Under the pieces are notes generated by a model. The model made no database searches. It was given only the letters and a program-made list of their open reading frames with translations, and was not told where the DNA came from. This document shows positions 60,267 to 64,000 of a stretch of DNA of 64,000 nucleotides, piece by piece. Position 1 is the first letter of the stretch, and every line of letters begins with the position of its first letter. The position numbers and the translations under genes are program-made. The stretch spans positions 62,001-126,000 of the forward strand of contig NZ_JAGGQL010000005.1 in the NCBI RefSeq assembly GCF_018613315.1, in the 5' to 3' direction. This DNA comes from Bacillus sp. ISL-37 (GTDB lineage: Bacteria; Bacillota; Bacilli; Bacillales; Cytobacillaceae).

Positions 60267-60340
60267 TTCACTCATATAATCGCGGGGATATGGCCTGCAA
60301 GTTTCTACCGGATTACCGTAAATGATCCGACTATGAGTGA
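60267..60340 (+). promoter_or_regulatory. Guanine-class purine riboswitch aptamer
   Basis: The xpt-type aptamer is complete: P1 arms TTCACTCATA / TATGAGTGA, the conserved core ATAATCGCGGGGATATGGC, loops CTACCGGATTACCGTAAAT, and the J3/1 segment CCGACTATG. The base that selects the ligand (position 74 in B. subtilis xpt) is C, which means guanine/hypoxanthine rather than adenine. Ligand binding favours the terminator that follows. Confidence 0.95.
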
Positions 60341-60388
60341 GCAATGCAGGGGACGAAACTCAACCTCTATTTGCCCGCAGCTTTATAT

Positions 60389-62397
<2,009 letters not shown>

Positions 62398-62426
62398 TGT
62401 TTTGATAACATACTTAGGCATAAACT

Positions 62427-62456
62427 TAAGGCACCGATTGAATCCGGTGCCTATTT
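62427..62456 (+). terminator. Terminator of the xpt-pbuX operon
   Basis: AGGCACCG / CGGTGCCT hairpin followed by ATTTT, 30 bp after the stop. Confidence 0.8.
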
Positions 62457-62471
62457 TCATTCTATTATTCT

Positions 62472-62760
62472 ATTGGTCACCTGTTTTTACAAAATCCCGA
62501 TTTTCGGGCACCAATCGGCTTCATTGGTGACCTCTTTTTACAGATACTCGATTTTTCGGTCACCAATCGGCTCTATTGGTGACCTCTTTTTACAAAATCC
62601 CGGATTTTCGGGCGCCAATCGGCTTCATAGGTGACCTCTTTTTACAGATACTTGATTTTTCGGGCGTCAATCGTCTTTATTGGTGACATATTTTTCGCAA
62701 ATCCCGATTTTCGGGCACCAATCGGCTTCATTGGTTACCTCTTTTACCCCGAACAACCTA
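62472..62760. repeat. Tandem 52-bp hairpin repeat array 4 (about 6 units)
   Basis: Units start ATTGGTSACC at 62472, 62523, 62575, 62627, 62679 and 62730 (51-52 bp apart). Junctions form GG-x-CACCAAT-7 nt-ATTGGTG-x-CC hairpins followed by TCTTTTT; inside each unit a second small stem (CCCGA / TCGGG) is present in alternate copies. Stem sequence is unrelated to arrays 1-3, but period, loop length and T-tract agree. It fills the convergent gap between pbuX and mccB. Confidence 0.88.
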
Positions 62761-62806
62761 TTTCAGCGCCAGCCCCTATAACCTGTGTCATTACTAATCT
62801 TTCTCT

Positions 62807-63940
<1,134 letters not shown>

Positions 63941-64000
63941 TTAAATTCCCCCCTCGTAGATTTTTTTGCTAAGATATCGCTCACTCCCGTCTGGGAAGAT
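63941..64000 (-). CDS. mccA: C-terminal end of O-acetylserine-dependent cystathionine beta-synthase (5' part outside window)
   Basis: The last 19 codons before TAA at 63941-63943 read IFPDGSERYLSKKIYEGGI, the typical cysteine-synthase-fold C-terminus (GERYL). The stop is adjacent to the mccB start, and the order fits mccA-mccB. Only a fragment is visible. Confidence 0.7.
   Translation of the reverse strand: MFPDGSERYLSKKIYEGGI

Noticed and set aside
60054-60344. 97-codon N-terminal extension of the BmrC-type transporter
   Set aside because: It lacks protein character, overlaps the opposing riboswitch promoter region, and the ATG at 60053 has a perfect GGGGG site and the family's normal start.

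Overview
The window looks like chromosome of a spore-forming Bacillaceae member (Bacillus / Mesobacillus / Cytobacillus type). Evidence: purine-rich Shine-Dalgarno sites, frequent TTG/GTG starts, a YaaH/SleL-type spore glycosidase, a SleB-family hydrolase, a YhcN/YlaJ lipoprotein, a Spo0E-type phosphatase, the ccdA-ccdB-ccdC operon, a guanine-riboswitch xpt-pbuX operon and mccA-mccB. The species cannot be fixed from the sequence.

Layout. (1) 1-13.1 kb: ordinary chromosome. It holds a yolD gene behind a perfect LexA box, a LysM3-GH18 spore enzyme, an ABC exporter with an SGNH esterase, a SleB-type hydrolase, small membrane proteins, DUF1450/DUF3817/DUF3891 genes, an LCP cell-wall ligase, a split DUF4362 lipoprotein and an L-2-hydroxyacid dehydrogenase. 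(2) 13.4-27.7 kb: an accretion island anchored on a selenocysteine tRNA gene (27622-27718, minus). Three further copies of the 64-bp tRNA 3' end lie at 13373, 15386 and 16916, with a degraded fourth near 22.1 kb. Between them are a M3 oligoendopeptidase, a glyoxalase-like gene, an Mrr-like nuclease, membrane proteins, unrecognised large proteins and many gene fragments. An apparently intact tyrosine recombinase sits next to the tRNA. (3) 27.8-53.5 kb: a variable region of single small enzymes: GNAT acetyltransferases, Nudix hydrolases, SAM methyltransferases, VOC, GyrI-like and cupin proteins, GrpB, three CBO0543-type membrane proteins, a NERD protein and an RNase H-like gene. Several are broken by single frameshifts or stops. 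(4) 53.6-64 kb: core genes: ccdCBA, spo0E-like, a BmrC/BmrD-type heterodimeric ABC exporter, riboswitch-xpt-pbuX, and mccB with the end of mccA.

The most unusual structure is a family of intergenic tandem arrays at 32.9, 44.8, 49.6 and 62.5 kb. All have a ~52-bp period, a hairpin with a ~7-nt loop followed by a C/T-rich tract, and the stem sequence is array-specific. The second main observation is the repeated use of the tRNA-Sec gene as an integration site, with tandem small modules and at least two remnants of older integrases.

Working together: xpt/pbuX salvage xanthine under guanine control; mccA/mccB convert cysteine and homocysteine-derived cystathionine; CcdA/CcdC serve cytochrome c maturation; the BmrCD pair exports drugs; the spore-lytic enzymes act in germination. 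Several starts were moved downstream of the longest frame because the ribosome binding site demands it; these are noted per gene.
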